From positions 930,001 to 994,000 of the forward strand of contig NZ_CP116968.1 in NCBI RefSeq assembly GCF_032051675.1: a stretch of 64,000 nucleotides of DNA, in the 5' to 3' direction. A program made the translations under genes and the position numbers. This document shows, piece by piece, positions 55,232-64,000 of this stretch (positions are counted from its first letter, which is position 1; each line of letters starts with the position of its first letter). The notes beneath the pieces were generated by a model that did no database searches, had not been told where the DNA came from, and worked only from the letters and a program-made list of their open reading frames with translations. Source of the DNA: Candidatus Nitrospira neomarina. GTDB lineage: Bacteria; Nitrospirota; Nitrospiria; Nitrospirales; UBA8639.

Positions 55232-57451
55232 GTGGAATTCTTTGCCATCAGTGGATTGTTGAATGGGTTGGCCGCTAGCGGATTGGCGTCCTTTGTCTAC
55301 TTCCGCGCTCCAAAGGATCCCAGGCATTGGACCTTTGGGTTATTTGGAATCGCCACTGCCTTATGGAGTTTTGGTTATTTTGCCTGGCAAATAGCGGATT
55401 CCGAGTTTTTTGCCCTCCTCAATCTTCGCATATTAATGGCAGGGGCTATCTTTATTCCCATTACATTTCTGCATCATGTTTTGTATTTACTTAAGAAAGA
55501 GAAGATTTATCATACCACCATTAAATGGAATTACCTTGTGGGAGGGGTATTCCTTCTTGCCGATTTCACACCTTTCTTTATTCAAGGTGTTCGCCAAATT
55601 TCCGTATTTCCGTTTTGGGGTGTGCCTGGCCTGGTCTTTCATTTTTGTCTGATTTGGTGGATCGGTCTTGTAATCTTTGCCCATCTTCTTCTTATTCAAG
55701 CCTTTGCCAAGGAAAGGGGATTGCGTCGAAGGCAATTTTTGTATCTCCTCATAGGCTCTGCAATCGGATACATAGGTGGGGCTACTAATTATCCCTTGTG
55801 GTATGGGATTGAAATATTACCCTACGGGACTATTGGCTTTGCCGTATATATTTCAATCGTAGCCTATACCTTGTTGCGATTTCACTGGTTGGAATTTTCA
55901 GTGTATGTTGAAAAAGGATTGTCCTATTTTGCTATTTTATTGTTTGTCTCACAACCAGTGTATCCGATGCTGCTACTGGCCCAGAAATCCCTCCTGGGTG
56001 CCATTAATGTCCGGTTTTCCGTCGTGCAACTTGTGCTCCATCTCATGACGGTTGTGGGTGTTTATCAGATGAAAGTGGGAACGAAGGGGGCGGTCGCGAG
56101 AACCATACTCAAGGGCCGGGAATTGAGGACTCAAGCTCTCTCCAGATTTTCTTCAAAAGTCGCTAGCATGCATAATATTCAGGATTTGGGCCAGGCGATT
56201 CTAGAAACGGTTGGAAGGAGTGCTGGAGCATCGAAGGCCGCAATCTTTGTTTTGCAAGTTGAAGAAAATCGGTATAGGGCCGTTTCAAATTTCGGATTTT
56301 CTCCTGATCATCCTGTTATCCAGAATGGATGGGCTATCTCCGATAATCTGCCACAATTATTACTATTTACGCAGGCAAAAGTCTCCATTGGGGAATTAAA
56401 AGGGTTAGATTCCAATGAAGGCGAGAGCCGTATGGCCGAAATATTAGAAGATGCCGGATTAGAGCTGTTCTATCCGATCTTTGGGAATAACCAATTATTA
56501 GGTGTTTTGGCGCTTGGCCCTACATCGAGTGAAGCTGTTCGGATGATGGGTGGAAAAACATTTTGGAATACAATTATTCAGGAATCTGCCTTAGCTTTAG
56601 AAAATGCTATTTTGCGCGAAGAAATTCACCGGTCCCAAAATTTGCTTTGCCAAGTGGATCGACTGCGGTCGCTTGAGGCCATGGCCAATGGATTGACTCA
56701 GGAACTTCATAGTCCATTAGTCTCGATTAAAGCTTTTGTTCAAGTAGCTGAAATGCGACGGCATGACGGGGAATTTATGGATAGGCTTCATCGTATAGTC
56801 GGAGAAGATCTTGCGAAGATAGAAGCCCTAACAAAAGAGATCAGGGAATATGTCAAGCCCTTATCGGGATCATTAAATGCAAAAGCCCATATCCACGATA
56901 TCATTGATTCCTGTCTTTTGTTTGTAGCGAGCAATCCTTCTTACCATAAGACGATGATTGAGAAGATATTTAGTCCAGATGTTCCAATGGTCTCTGTAGA
57001 TCGCCAAGGGCTCATGCAGGCCATTTTCAATGGCCTGTTATTTCTCTTAAAGGACCCCTCGCATTTGTCTGGAACTTTGCGAATAGAAACAGAAGCTGAT
57101 CGACAGGTTTTTGGGCAAAAATGGCTTCAAGTTTCGGTGTGGTGGAAAGCTGAAAAAACATCAATGGATTCTAAGCTGGTTTCAATAGAGGAGTGGGACT
57201 TTGATAATTGCTTCATTGATGAACCTGACCCTTCCGCCACGCAAGGATTAATCCTTGCACATCAAATTATTCAACGTCATTCTGGACGTCTTCAGCTTTT
57301 GACCAATGAGCGTGGCATTCTTGGATTTCAAATCCAACTGCCCGTCAGTCTACCCCATGGCAATGAGTATTCCCTGACTTCTTTTCGTAACCCCGCCATT
57401 CCTCTTGAGCAGGTGAAGGTAACCCCAGACGCTGGCCATCCTTTTTCGTAG
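55232..57451 (+). CDS. 7TM-GAF membrane protein with degenerate histidine-kinase core
   Basis: The product is 739 residues. About seven membrane helices (residues 5-270) of the HisKA_7TM type, then a GAF domain (about 310-460), then a coiled DHp-like region reading ANGLTQELHSPLVSIKAF. In kinases this position is H-E-L-x-x-P-L; here the phospho-acceptor is Gln490. The ATPase domain is eroded: no second N-box Asn (IFNGLLFLLKD), no D-x-G-x-G, and the G2 motif is ATQGLIL in place of G-T-G-L-G-L. It should therefore be a sensor pseudokinase. It starts at a GTG at 55232 with a weak site, and the next gene, a full hybrid kinase, follows closely. Confidence 0.8.
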   Translation: MEFFAISGLLNGLAASGLASFVYFRAPKDPRHWTFGLFGIATALWSFGYFAWQIADSEFFALLNLRILMAGAIFIPITFLHHVLYLLKKEKIYHTTIKWNYLVGGVFLLADFTPFFIQGVRQISVFPFWGVPGLVFHFCLIWWIGLVIFAHLLLIQAFAKERGLRRRQFLYLLIGSAIGYIGGATNYPLWYGIEILPYGTIGFAVYISIVAYTLLRFHWLEFSVYVEKGLSYFAILLFVSQPVYPMLLLAQKSLLGAINVRFSVVQLVLHLMTVVGVYQMKVGTKGAVARTILKGRELRTQALSRFSSKVASMHNIQDLGQAILETVGRSAGASKAAIFVLQVEENRYRAVSNFGFSPDHPVIQNGWAISDNLPQLLLFTQAKVSIGELKGLDSNEGESRMAEILEDAGLELFYPIFGNNQLLGVLALGPTSSEAVRMMGGKTFWNTIIQESALALENAILREEIHRSQNLLCQVDRLRSLEAMANGLTQELHSPLVSIKAFVQVAEMRRHDGEFMDRLHRIVGEDLAKIEALTKEIREYVKPLSGSLNAKAHIHDIIDSCLLFVASNPSYHKTMIEKIFSPDVPMVSVDRQGLMQAIFNGLLFLLKDPSHLSGTLRIETEADRQVFGQKWLQVSVWWKAEKTSMDSKLVSIEEWDFDNCFIDEPDPSATQGLILAHQIIQRHSGRLQLLTNERGILGFQIQLPVSLPHGNEYSLTSFRNPAIPLEQVKVTPDAGHPFS

Positions 57452-57532
57452 AAAGAATTGGTAGAATCCTGGAGGTTGGGTGCTGACTCCCTCCGAGTCA
57501 GGTCGGTAGTTGAATTGCGTCATTCTTCCTCT

Positions 57533-59833
57533 ATGAATAGCTTCTCTCAAAATGAGCGTTCTGTCTTTGACCACGTACCACTGGTTGTTTATCAGTGCAC
57601 TCAACAGGGGATTGATCGGAATTTTGAGTTTGTGAGTCCGTACGTTTATTCATTGCTAAGCCTAACTCCTGAGCAACTCTCCCAAGATTCTAAAGCGTTT
57701 TTTTGTCGGATTCATCCGGACGATCGGAATCTGTTTTTGAGAGCTTGGGAGAAGCACACCCAATTGCCTGTCACTATTCGGTTAGAATATCGGATGCTCG
57801 GTCAAGGAAATCGAGTGGTTTGGGTTCAAGAAAATAGTGTGATGTCTCAGGGAAGCGTCGAAAATGAAATGATCTGTCACGGGGCGTTAATCGAGATCTC
57901 TGATCACCAACATATCAGAGAGGAATTGCAGCGATGGGACCGGGAGCTTCAATCTTTGACCGGTAATCTTCCCGATATAATTGGACGCTTTGATCGTAAG
58001 AACCGTGTGATGTATTTAAATCGGTGGTGGGATAGCGTTGACCCAGTTCCCCCAGAAAAATATTTGGGGAAACAACTCATTGAGTTAGGGGTCTCTCAAA
58101 AGGTCGCAGGTGTGTTTGAAGAGAAAATTCAATCGGTTTGTAAAAAGGGGACATCAGAATCCCTCGAGATTTCCCATCCTACTGGAAAAGGACTGAAAAA
58201 TTTTGAAATACGATTTTGTCCGGAGCCTACTATCGGTGGACAAATTTTAACCGTCTTGTTGATCTGTCGTGATGTGACAGACGTTCGAATGGCTGAGTTA
58301 GCTTTCAAAGACAGTGATGAAAAATTTCGCCAACTGGCCGAAACGGTGGATAGTGTGTTTTGGATCTGGGATGTAGACCTACAGCAAATAGTTTATGTGA
58401 GTCCTGCTTATCAACGACTTTGGGGTGGGGATCCTCAAAAGCTCATGAATAATCCCTTTGATTGGTTGAGCATCGTTTTTCAGGAAGATCAGGCCAAGGT
58501 GGAAAATTTGTTTTTAAAGAGAATTGATGCGAAAGGCCTGGATATTGAATATCGAATCGTCACTGGTCACCATGAGCTACGCTGGATCCACAACCGAACC
58601 TTTCCGGTGAAGGATTCATCAGGGAGAATTCATCGGATCATTGGGATAGCTCAGGATGTGACGGAAAGAAAGAAATGGGAGGAAGAGCGGTTGAAGGGGG
58701 CAAAGCTCGAATCACTTGGGCTCTTGGCCGGAGGACTTGCCCATGACTTCAATAATCTGCTCACAGCTATTTTAGGCCAACTGTCATTGGCGAAATATAC
58801 CCTGGACTCATCCAACCCGTTATTTACTCGGATTTCTGAGGCCGAACATGCCTCTTTGAGAGCACAAGATATTGCGAGGCAACTCCTGACTTTTTCTAAG
58901 GGCGGGGCCCCGGTAAAAAAGACTGTTTCCTTAAAAGAGATCTTGTATGAGAATGTCCGGTTGGTGCTCGCGGGCTCGAATGTCCGTCCAATCTTTAACA
59001 TTTCCGATGAATTGTGGCCGGTCACAATTGATGCAGGCCAAATTTGCCAGGTGATTCATAATCTTGTGATCAATGCGAGGCAGGCGATGGAGGAGGGAGG
59101 GGAATGTATCATTCAAGCTCACAATGTTACAGGAGATGGGGTTGAACTATCGGGTTTGGGAGCAATGAGTTCGCATGCTCAGGATTGGATTGAAATCCGC
59201 TTCATTGACAATGGGATTGGAATTTCAAAGGACAATCTAGAAAAAATATTTGATCCCTATTTTACGACCAAGTCCACAGGGTCAGGGTTAGGACTTGCGA
59301 CGTCTTATTCCATTGTGAGGAATCATGGCGGATTGTTGGCTGTGAAGTCCGCACTCGGTGAAGGTAGTACTTTTTCTTTATTTTTACCCGCTACTCCCAT
59401 TCAAGAAATGTCTCCAGAATTGCCGGAGCGGAGCGTGAAAGTGGGACAAGGCAAAATTCTGATCATGGATGATGAAATCCAAATACGAAAGGTTCTTGGT
59501 GAGATGGTGGAAACCTGTGGTTACAGCTACCAAGCAGCCAAAGACGGAGACGAAGCCTTGAGGAATTTTTGTGAGGCAAGAGAAATGGGTTCCCCATTTT
59601 CAGCCGTCATCCTTGATCTAACCATACCTGGCGGGCTAGGAGGAAAGGAAGTCATCAGCCGGCTCTTAACTATAGACCCCCAAGTCAAAGCTATTGTGGT
59701 AAGTGGTTATTCGAATGACCCTGTCCTTGCCAATTATCAGGAATATGGTTTCAAGGGTAGAGTAGCCAAGCCTTTTAACCTTGTGGATCTCAGTGTGGTC
59801 CTTCATTCCGTTTTAGAGAAGACGACATCATAA
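57533..59833 (+). CDS. PAS-PAS-PAS hybrid histidine kinase with C-terminal receiver
   Basis: The product is 766 residues, with no membrane segments. Three PAS-like domains (about 10-130, 140-260, 285-400; the last reads FWIWDVDLQQIVYVSPAYQRLWGGDPQKL), HisKA with LAGGLAHDFNNLLTAILG (intact His-Asp), HATPase with NLVINARQAM, DNGIGI and GSGLGLAT, then a receiver with ILIMDDE, phospho-acceptor Asp in VILDLTIPGG and Lys in VAKPF. A TTG at 57458 is an alternative start. The nearby GGAGG at 57471 does not sit correctly for either. It follows the pseudokinase by 81 bases and probably works with it. Confidence 0.85.
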   Translation: MNSFSQNERSVFDHVPLVVYQCTQQGIDRNFEFVSPYVYSLLSLTPEQLSQDSKAFFCRIHPDDRNLFLRAWEKHTQLPVTIRLEYRMLGQGNRVVWVQENSVMSQGSVENEMICHGALIEISDHQHIREELQRWDRELQSLTGNLPDIIGRFDRKNRVMYLNRWWDSVDPVPPEKYLGKQLIELGVSQKVAGVFEEKIQSVCKKGTSESLEISHPTGKGLKNFEIRFCPEPTIGGQILTVLLICRDVTDVRMAELAFKDSDEKFRQLAETVDSVFWIWDVDLQQIVYVSPAYQRLWGGDPQKLMNNPFDWLSIVFQEDQAKVENLFLKRIDAKGLDIEYRIVTGHHELRWIHNRTFPVKDSSGRIHRIIGIAQDVTERKKWEEERLKGAKLESLGLLAGGLAHDFNNLLTAILGQLSLAKYTLDSSNPLFTRISEAEHASLRAQDIARQLLTFSKGGAPVKKTVSLKEILYENVRLVLAGSNVRPIFNISDELWPVTIDAGQICQVIHNLVINARQAMEEGGECIIQAHNVTGDGVELSGLGAMSSHAQDWIEIRFIDNGIGISKDNLEKIFDPYFTTKSTGSGLGLATSYSIVRNHGGLLAVKSALGEGSTFSLFLPATPIQEMSPELPERSVKVGQGKILIMDDEIQIRKVLGEMVETCGYSYQAAKDGDEALRNFCEAREMGSPFSAVILDLTIPGGLGGKEVISRLLTIDPQVKAIVVSGYSNDPVLANYQEYGFKGRVAKPFNLVDLSVVLHSVLEKTTS

Positions 59834-59884
59834 GGTTTGGCCAAGGTGGGTGCCTTGGCATTTGCATAAATGTTCGTTAAGAAC

Positions 59885-59926
59885 GGGGGAATCCTCTTGG
59901 TGACGGATTCCCCCATTTTCTATTTC
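59885..59926 (+). terminator. rho-independent terminator
   Basis: Stem GGGGGAATCC (59885-59894) pairs perfectly with GGATTCCCCC (59905-59914), ten-base loop, followed by ATTTTCTATTT. It closes the hybrid kinase transcript. A second, smaller hairpin (GCCAAGG at 59840-59846 with CCTTGGC at 59853-59859) precedes it. It is strong for plus-strand transcription; the minus side has no matching T-run. Confidence 0.85.
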
Positions 59927-59997
59927 TATGACCACTGTCCCTGAAAATACCATGCTCCCGGGCGATGTGAATAGGAGGGATGGCCTTTCATTTCTGG

Positions 59998-60951
59998 TTA
60001 ATTCTTTGTGATTACCAAAAATAGGTTGACCCCTTCCGGTTCTTGTTCAATACGGATTTGATTCTCAGTAAACCCGCATTCCTGGGCAAGCCTTCGAAGG
60101 TGCATTTGGCTTCGATGAAATAAATCCCATTTAAAAAGTTCCATATAGCCGCGACTGGGATTCTCAGTGGTGAAATTCCCAATCACCATTTTTCCATGTG
60201 GTTTGAGAAGAGTAAAAAATCTTTTTAAGGTTCGCTTGAAGATATTGTCATTGAAATAATCAAATAATCCCGCCGACCAAATCAGATGGTAGGTTTTGGT
60301 CGGTGAAAAACGAAACACGTTTTTGTGCGTAAATTGAATATGAGAAAGAAAGTCACGGCAAAGATCCTTGGCATAGTCGATGGCATGTGCGTCCTGATCC
60401 ACGCAATCAATCTCGAGTTTGGATGTCCCAAGAACCTTAAGAGCTTCATACATATCACGCCCAGGGCCGGAGGCTAAGTTGAGGATATGACTGGTTGATG
60501 GAGTTTCCATTTTGGTTTTCCATAATTGGTCCAGGAAGAAAGACAATCGGTTTCTGACTGCCTTAGGTGCTTTTTGGGTATGAAAAAACTCGTCCCACTT
60601 AGATAGATGAGGGTACGAGGATGTGTCGTAATTGTAAATTTTTTCAATAATTTGGTAATCGCCTGCATAACCTAACGGTTTATGGTACGCCCAACCCTGA
60701 ATGGTTGCAGGTGAAAGGGCTTCTCCAAAAGCTGCTCGAATCAACCCTAATTGATCAGCGGAAAAGATCTTGTGTATATTTTCTCGGGAAAACTGTTGAA
60801 GGAGTGTATTCAGCAAAGGATAATCTGTTAGGTTTGGTCCTCCTTTTTTTGAGAATCCGGAAATGAGTTCAGCCGTGCTTTGGACAAGTTTTTGAATCTC
60901 TGTGGCTCCATTTGGATAAAATTGGGAAAGTGGGATAGTGTGTGGGAGCAT
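59998..60951 (-). CDS. class I SAM-dependent methyltransferase
   Basis: The product is 317 residues. A helical N-terminal domain contains YHKPLGYAGDYQIIEKIYNY; the methyltransferase core has motif I ILNLASGPGRDMYEAL, D-C-V-D-Q-D-A as motif II and HLIWSAGLFDYF as motif IV. Proteins with this architecture (extracellular-signal or chemotaxis-linked methyltransferases) are common but mostly uncharacterised. AGGAGG is eight bases before the ATG. Transcribed alone. Confidence 0.8.
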   Translation of the reverse strand: MLPHTIPLSQFYPNGATEIQKLVQSTAELISGFSKKGGPNLTDYPLLNTLLQQFSRENIHKIFSADQLGLIRAAFGEALSPATIQGWAYHKPLGYAGDYQIIEKIYNYDTSSYPHLSKWDEFFHTQKAPKAVRNRLSFFLDQLWKTKMETPSTSHILNLASGPGRDMYEALKVLGTSKLEIDCVDQDAHAIDYAKDLCRDFLSHIQFTHKNVFRFSPTKTYHLIWSAGLFDYFNDNIFKRTLKRFFTLLKPHGKMVIGNFTTENPSRGYMELFKWDLFHRSQMHLRRLAQECGFTENQIRIEQEPEGVNLFLVITKN

Positions 60952-61499
60952 AAGAAACCTCCTGTTTGTTGTTAGGGAGAAATATAATGTTGAACCTTGA
61001 ACATATCCCTACACGTCAAAGACGGTGGGGACTGGAAGGCACGGAATGAAAATGGGAAAAAAATGTGAACGGAAAAATATCTTGATGTTCCCCTGAGAGG
61101 GGGCAGGGGAGGGGCAGTTCCTGGTCCGGAATTCGTCCGCATAGTAGGACAAAGGCCCGGGATTCCTGAAGGTTGACCGCTAAGAAAGATTTTGTGAAAT
61201 CATAGGATCTCGTCTATTCCCTCAGTTTTTCAAACAGTAGGAACATGTGGATGGGGGGACACATGAAAAGGAACAAAACGGTCCTGCTTAGTGTGCGGGA
61301 CAATACCCGATCTTAGAGACCCCTGTCTAGAAAATTTATGTAGCGGTTTCATGGAATCTCATGCAATAGATTAAATTTTGTGGGCTGTTTGGAAAAAGTG
61401 ATGTTTTGGTTTAATTTCTAATTCTTGAGAATGTACTGCGAATGTGGTGAAGTCCTATCCTGTTTTGGCTAGGATCAAAACTTAACAAAATTCTGTTTG
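60952..61499. other. 548-base gap between divergent genes
   Basis: It contains the promoters of the methyltransferase (minus) and mutY (plus). A run of GC-rich hairpin-prone sequence at 61093-61116 (CCCCTGAGAGGGGGCAGGGG) and 61130-61170 (CTGGTCCGGAATTCGTCCGC … GGACAAAGGCCCGGG) could fold into structured RNA; I cannot match it to a known family. No open frame is supported. Confidence 0.4.
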
Positions 61500-62216
61500 A
61501 TGGCGAAGATAATAAAACCTCAGAGTAAAAAAAAATCCGGGCCTCATGCTAAGGCTATTCAGGGAATTCCAAAATCTAAAAAAACACAATTTCAGAAACG
61601 CCTCCTGACCTGGTATGGGGAATTCGGGCGGGATCTCCCATGGCGGAGAACCAGTGATCCGTATAAAATTCTGGTTTCTGAGGTCATGTTGCAACAGACA
61701 CAGGTGGATCGGGTTATACCGAAGTTCCATGAATTTCTTGGGAAATATCCCACTCTGCAGGATCTAGCGGTCGCGCATCCTGATGATATTCGCAGGACGT
61801 GGTATCCCCTCGGGTACAATATTCGACCATACCGTCTTCATGGCATTGCCTGTGAGACGATTGAGCGTTATGGCGGAATAATTCCCAGTAAGGCAGACGA
61901 GCTGCTTTCTCTAAAGGGCATTGGTCGTTATACCGCAGGAGCCATCAGATCATTCGCGTTTAATAAAGATGCGCCAATTCTAGACACTAACGTGATGCGG
62001 GTATTGCACCGGATATTTATTGGGAAAGGGGAGGCCAAAAAGCAGAAGACCGAGTTATGGGTTCTCTCTGAAACACTAATTCCCAGAGGCAAAGGGTATG
62101 ATTTTAATCAGGCGTTAATGGATTTTGGGGCTATGATGTGTACGGCCAGAAAACCCACGTGTTTATTGTGTCCAATGAGGAATATTTGTCTCACCGTTTC
62201 TTCGGACGAAAGGTAG
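61500..62216 (+). CDS. mutY: MutY-type adenine DNA glycosylase without C-terminal domain
   Basis: The product is 238 residues. Catalytic Glu61 in VSEVMLQQTQVDRV, helix-hairpin-helix LKGIGRYTAGAIRSF (about 138-152), catalytic Asp162 in ILDTNVMRV, and a 4Fe-4S cluster Cys214-x6-Cys221-x2-Cys224-x5-Cys230. Full-length MutY (about 350 residues) has a C-terminal NUDIX-like domain that reads 8-oxoG; this one ends right after the cluster. A separate NUDIX gene follows 28 bases downstream. It removes adenine opposite 8-oxoG. The basic N-terminal 28 residues are an extension. No ribosome binding site precedes the ATG. Confidence 0.85.
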   Translation: MAKIIKPQSKKKSGPHAKAIQGIPKSKKTQFQKRLLTWYGEFGRDLPWRRTSDPYKILVSEVMLQQTQVDRVIPKFHEFLGKYPTLQDLAVAHPDDIRRTWYPLGYNIRPYRLHGIACETIERYGGIIPSKADELLSLKGIGRYTAGAIRSFAFNKDAPILDTNVMRVLHRIFIGKGEAKKQKTELWVLSETLIPRGKGYDFNQALMDFGAMMCTARKPTCLLCPMRNICLTVSSDER

Positions 62217-62244
62217 GGATCTGCAACAGTCGTCGACAATTGTT

Positions 62245-62631
62245 GTGGCTGCCGCCATCATCTGCCGGAAAGATATGATTCTTTTGGCAAGGAGAAAGCC
62301 GGAATCCCATCTAGGGGGACTTTGGGAATTTCCAGGAGGAAAAAAGGAAGTTGGAGAGACTCTGGAAGATTGCTTGCGCAGGGAGGTGAGAGAGGAGTTA
62401 GGAGTGGATATTAGTGAGCCTCTTCCGTTCCATGCTCTCCATTATCAGTACCCAGAAAAAGTGATGGAGTTGAATTTTTTTACCTGTTCCATCATTCAGG
62501 GCATTCCTCAAGCGTTAGAGTGCGCAGAGATCGCCTGGGTTTACAAGCATGAACTGAATTCCTTTGCTTTTCCTCCTGCAGATATCCCTGTTGTACACAA
62601 AATCCTTCAATCTGGGTCCCTGGCCGGATGA
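62245..62631 (+). CDS. NUDIX hydrolase, MutT-like
   Basis: The product is 128 residues. The NUDIX box G-x5-E-x7-R-E-V-x-E-E-L is present as GKKEVGETLEDCLRREVREELG; the N-terminus (IICRKDMILLARRKPESHLGGLWEFPGG) matches MutT 8-oxo-dGTPase. It lies 28 bases after the truncated mutY, so it may sanitise 8-oxo-dGTP in the same pathway or take the place of the missing MutY C-terminal domain as a separate subunit. The start is a GTG at 62245; the reading frame is open a few codons upstream. Confidence 0.85.
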   Translation: MAAAIICRKDMILLARRKPESHLGGLWEFPGGKKEVGETLEDCLRREVREELGVDISEPLPFHALHYQYPEKVMELNFFTCSIIQGIPQALECAEIAWVYKHELNSFAFPPADIPVVHKILQSGSLAG

Positions 62632-62768
62632 GTTTCTTTGGCTTTCTTACAACGTATCCATGAAGGAAATTAAGGGTTGACGCTTTCAATTTGATCGAGC
62701 CATCGCGCAATTCGTGCTCATTGGAACCGTGGGTTCCTCAGATGCCATGGTTCCCCAATTGGCAATTT

Positions 62769-62966
62769 TCACGCTTCCCCCAATAAGCAGACAGTTCGTA
62801 AGTAGAGTGGTTGGCTGTATGACGTTTGTGAAACCTCCCCGAACTTGACCGCTCCATGTTGGATATGCGATGCCTTCTGCAGTCCGGCTTGAGATGCCTG
62901 TTCGGCCAACTCCTGGGGCGTGAGATTCCCTAGTGGCCAGTGCGCCCGGTCTTCATTGTCGTTCAC
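62769..62966 (-). pseudogene. IS3-family transposase C-terminal scar
   Basis: A 65-codon frame begins with NDNEDRAHWPLGNLTPQELAEQASQAG. This closely resembles the terminus of IS3-family OrfB transposases (Y-N-x-x-R-P-H-x-x-L-G-x-L-T-P-x-E-F-A). No upstream transposase core is intact, and no inverted repeats were found. The remaining gap to 63359 shows nothing else I can support; a minus-strand open frame at 62963-63319 looks non-coding. Confidence 0.5.
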
Positions 62967-63359
62967 GCCTCGGTTCCTCCGCCTCGCTCTGGGCTGCTAT
63001 TCATCCCCATACAAACAAGGGACTTTTTGGCAGGTTTAGATAAACGGCCGTTTGAAATCAATCTGGAAAATTTCGGACTGAACTCAAGTACGAGATGGTG
63101 CCATTTGGAGTAATGGGGATATGCGGAATGAGAAAATGGACGCACATTACCCATGCATTGCCCTGAATGTGGAGAAATGGGCGGACACGGCGGATAAGTG
63201 GTAAGGGATAAAAGAAACAGCCCAATATTGTTTCTGGAATACCTATGTAATCGATGATTGCCAGTGTCCAATGACGTTTCGATATGATATGGCCGGAATG
63301 AGGTCTTCCAGGTCGTCAACCTATGGAGGTAGGACTATGAAGGTAGGATCATGATTTAT

Positions 63360-64000
63360 CTATTGACCGGAGGTGTCTTGAAGACGACGAATTTCCTCAG
63401 CCTGTTGGTCGACGATTTTTTGAAGGTCTCGCAACTGGGAGTTCAGTGAATCTATGGTCATGGGTGGTTCGATATTTTTATGAGGGGTCGTCTGTGTGCG
63501 AGGCTGGGTACGTTTCTTCTCGTTGTTGACTGGATTTAAAGATTCCAGGCTTTGATAGTTGATAGTAATCCCATTGGACGTCGAGGGAATTGTCATGAAG
63601 TTTTGTATCTCTTCTGTCCTTATGCTAGCTTCCTGATGGGTAAAGACCAGAGAGGTTGGCTGGAATTTTTGCGGAGAATTTTGCATTTTTGGAGATACCC
63701 CAGGGTAGGATTTTAAATTTTCCAAAGTCAACAGAAGAGTGGATGGAGGAAAAGCGGCGAGCATTCCCTGGGTCGGAAATTGCTGCTCGTTGGTCGGTGG
63801 ACACTTAAAATGAATTACTTCTTCTGGTGTGACCTGAGAAAATGCCATGGATACGTGGGGTGCCAAAAAAATTATTTGAGATGGAGAGAATGCTGGAACG
63901 GGGTGGCGATTTGAAAGCAGTAATTGTTGGAGTATGCCTTCATCTTGGCTGATGGTCATGCCATTTAAAATCTTGGCAATAAGAGATTCAGAAAGAAATG
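63360..64000 (-). CDS. hypothetical protein, runs off the window
   Basis: The C-terminal 213 or so residues of a longer protein; the frame is open to base 64000, so the internal ATG at 63959 is not necessarily the start. The sequence is Pro, Thr, Gln and Ser rich, with a C-terminal coiled coil (SLNSQLRDLQKIVDQQAEEIRRLQ). No family is recognised. A linker or stalk-like role is suggested only by composition. Confidence 0.55.
   Translation of the reverse strand, partial: FLSESLIAKILNGMTISQDEGILQQLLLSNRHPVPAFSPSQIIFLAPHVSMAFSQVTPEEVIHFKCPPTNEQQFPTQGMLAAFPPSTLLLTLENLKSYPGVSPKMQNSPQKFQPTSLVFTHQEASIRTEEIQNFMTIPSTSNGITINYQSLESLNPVNNEKKRTQPRTQTTPHKNIEPPMTIDSLNSQLRDLQKIVDQQAEEIRRLQDTSGQ

Noticed and set aside
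62963-63319. 118-codon minus-strand frame next to the IS3 scar
   Set aside because: No ribosome binding site and a translation rich in His, Pro and Ser without domain features.

Overview
The window looks like a chromosomal segment from a member of the Nitrospirota, most plausibly a Nitrospira-like bacterium. This is inferred from gene content and general protein flavour, not from a marker gene: a chlorite-dismutase-family protein, DUF3015/DUF3309/CsbD/YtxH stress proteins, a TIG-repeat plus YCF48 secreted pair, and the orders rpsB-tsf-pyrH-frr-alr and cinA-thpR-recA-alaS-mltG. Base composition is near 50% GC by eye. No rRNA, CRISPR array, prophage or intact insertion sequence was seen.

Positions 1-16 kb form an accessory, gene-sparse region. 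It holds many short secreted or stress-type genes (DUF3309, DUF1499, CsbD, a zinc ribbon, DUF3015 and other lipoproteins, YtxH), a lone CheY-like receiver, a Crp/Fnr regulator, an NtrC-type two-component pair, and an overlapping pair of a GCS2-family ligase and a class-I amidotransferase/gamma-glutamyl hydrolase. Long gaps carry palindromic dispersed repeats and possible transposase scars. A 20-base motif recurs three times there, each time in a gap ahead of a small gene.

Positions 16-31 kb carry metF, a siroheme-synthase N-domain protein, a thiamine-binding-type protein, the reverse-strand translation cluster rpsB-tsf-pyrH-frr-alr, a ProA homologue that has lost its catalytic cysteine, a methyltransferase, an orphan NarX/NreB-like kinase, tRNA-Met, an EAL-HDOD protein and an unrecognised two-gene operon.

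Positions 31-45 kb hold a chlorite-dismutase-family protein with a changed distal haem residue, then cinA-thpR-recA-alaS-mltG-ridA, then the TIG/YCF48 pair. Positions 43.6-54 kb are core housekeeping on the minus strand: grpE-dnaK-dnaJ-rsmE and valS-nadC-birA-coaX. Positions 54-64 kb hold a HAD protein, a 7TM-GAF protein with a degenerate kinase core next to a PAS hybrid kinase, a methyltransferase, a single-domain MutY followed by a separate NUDIX protein, a transposase scar, and a partial coiled-coil protein that runs off the end.

The observations most worth following up are the cysteine-less ProA, the repeated 20-base motif, the 7TM pseudokinase/hybrid-kinase pair, the TIG/YCF48 secreted pair and the GCS2/hydrolase pair. 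Start sites were chosen from Shine-Dalgarno spacing, overlap with the upstream gene, or the expected N-terminus of the family. All family assignments rest on reading motifs, not on database searches.
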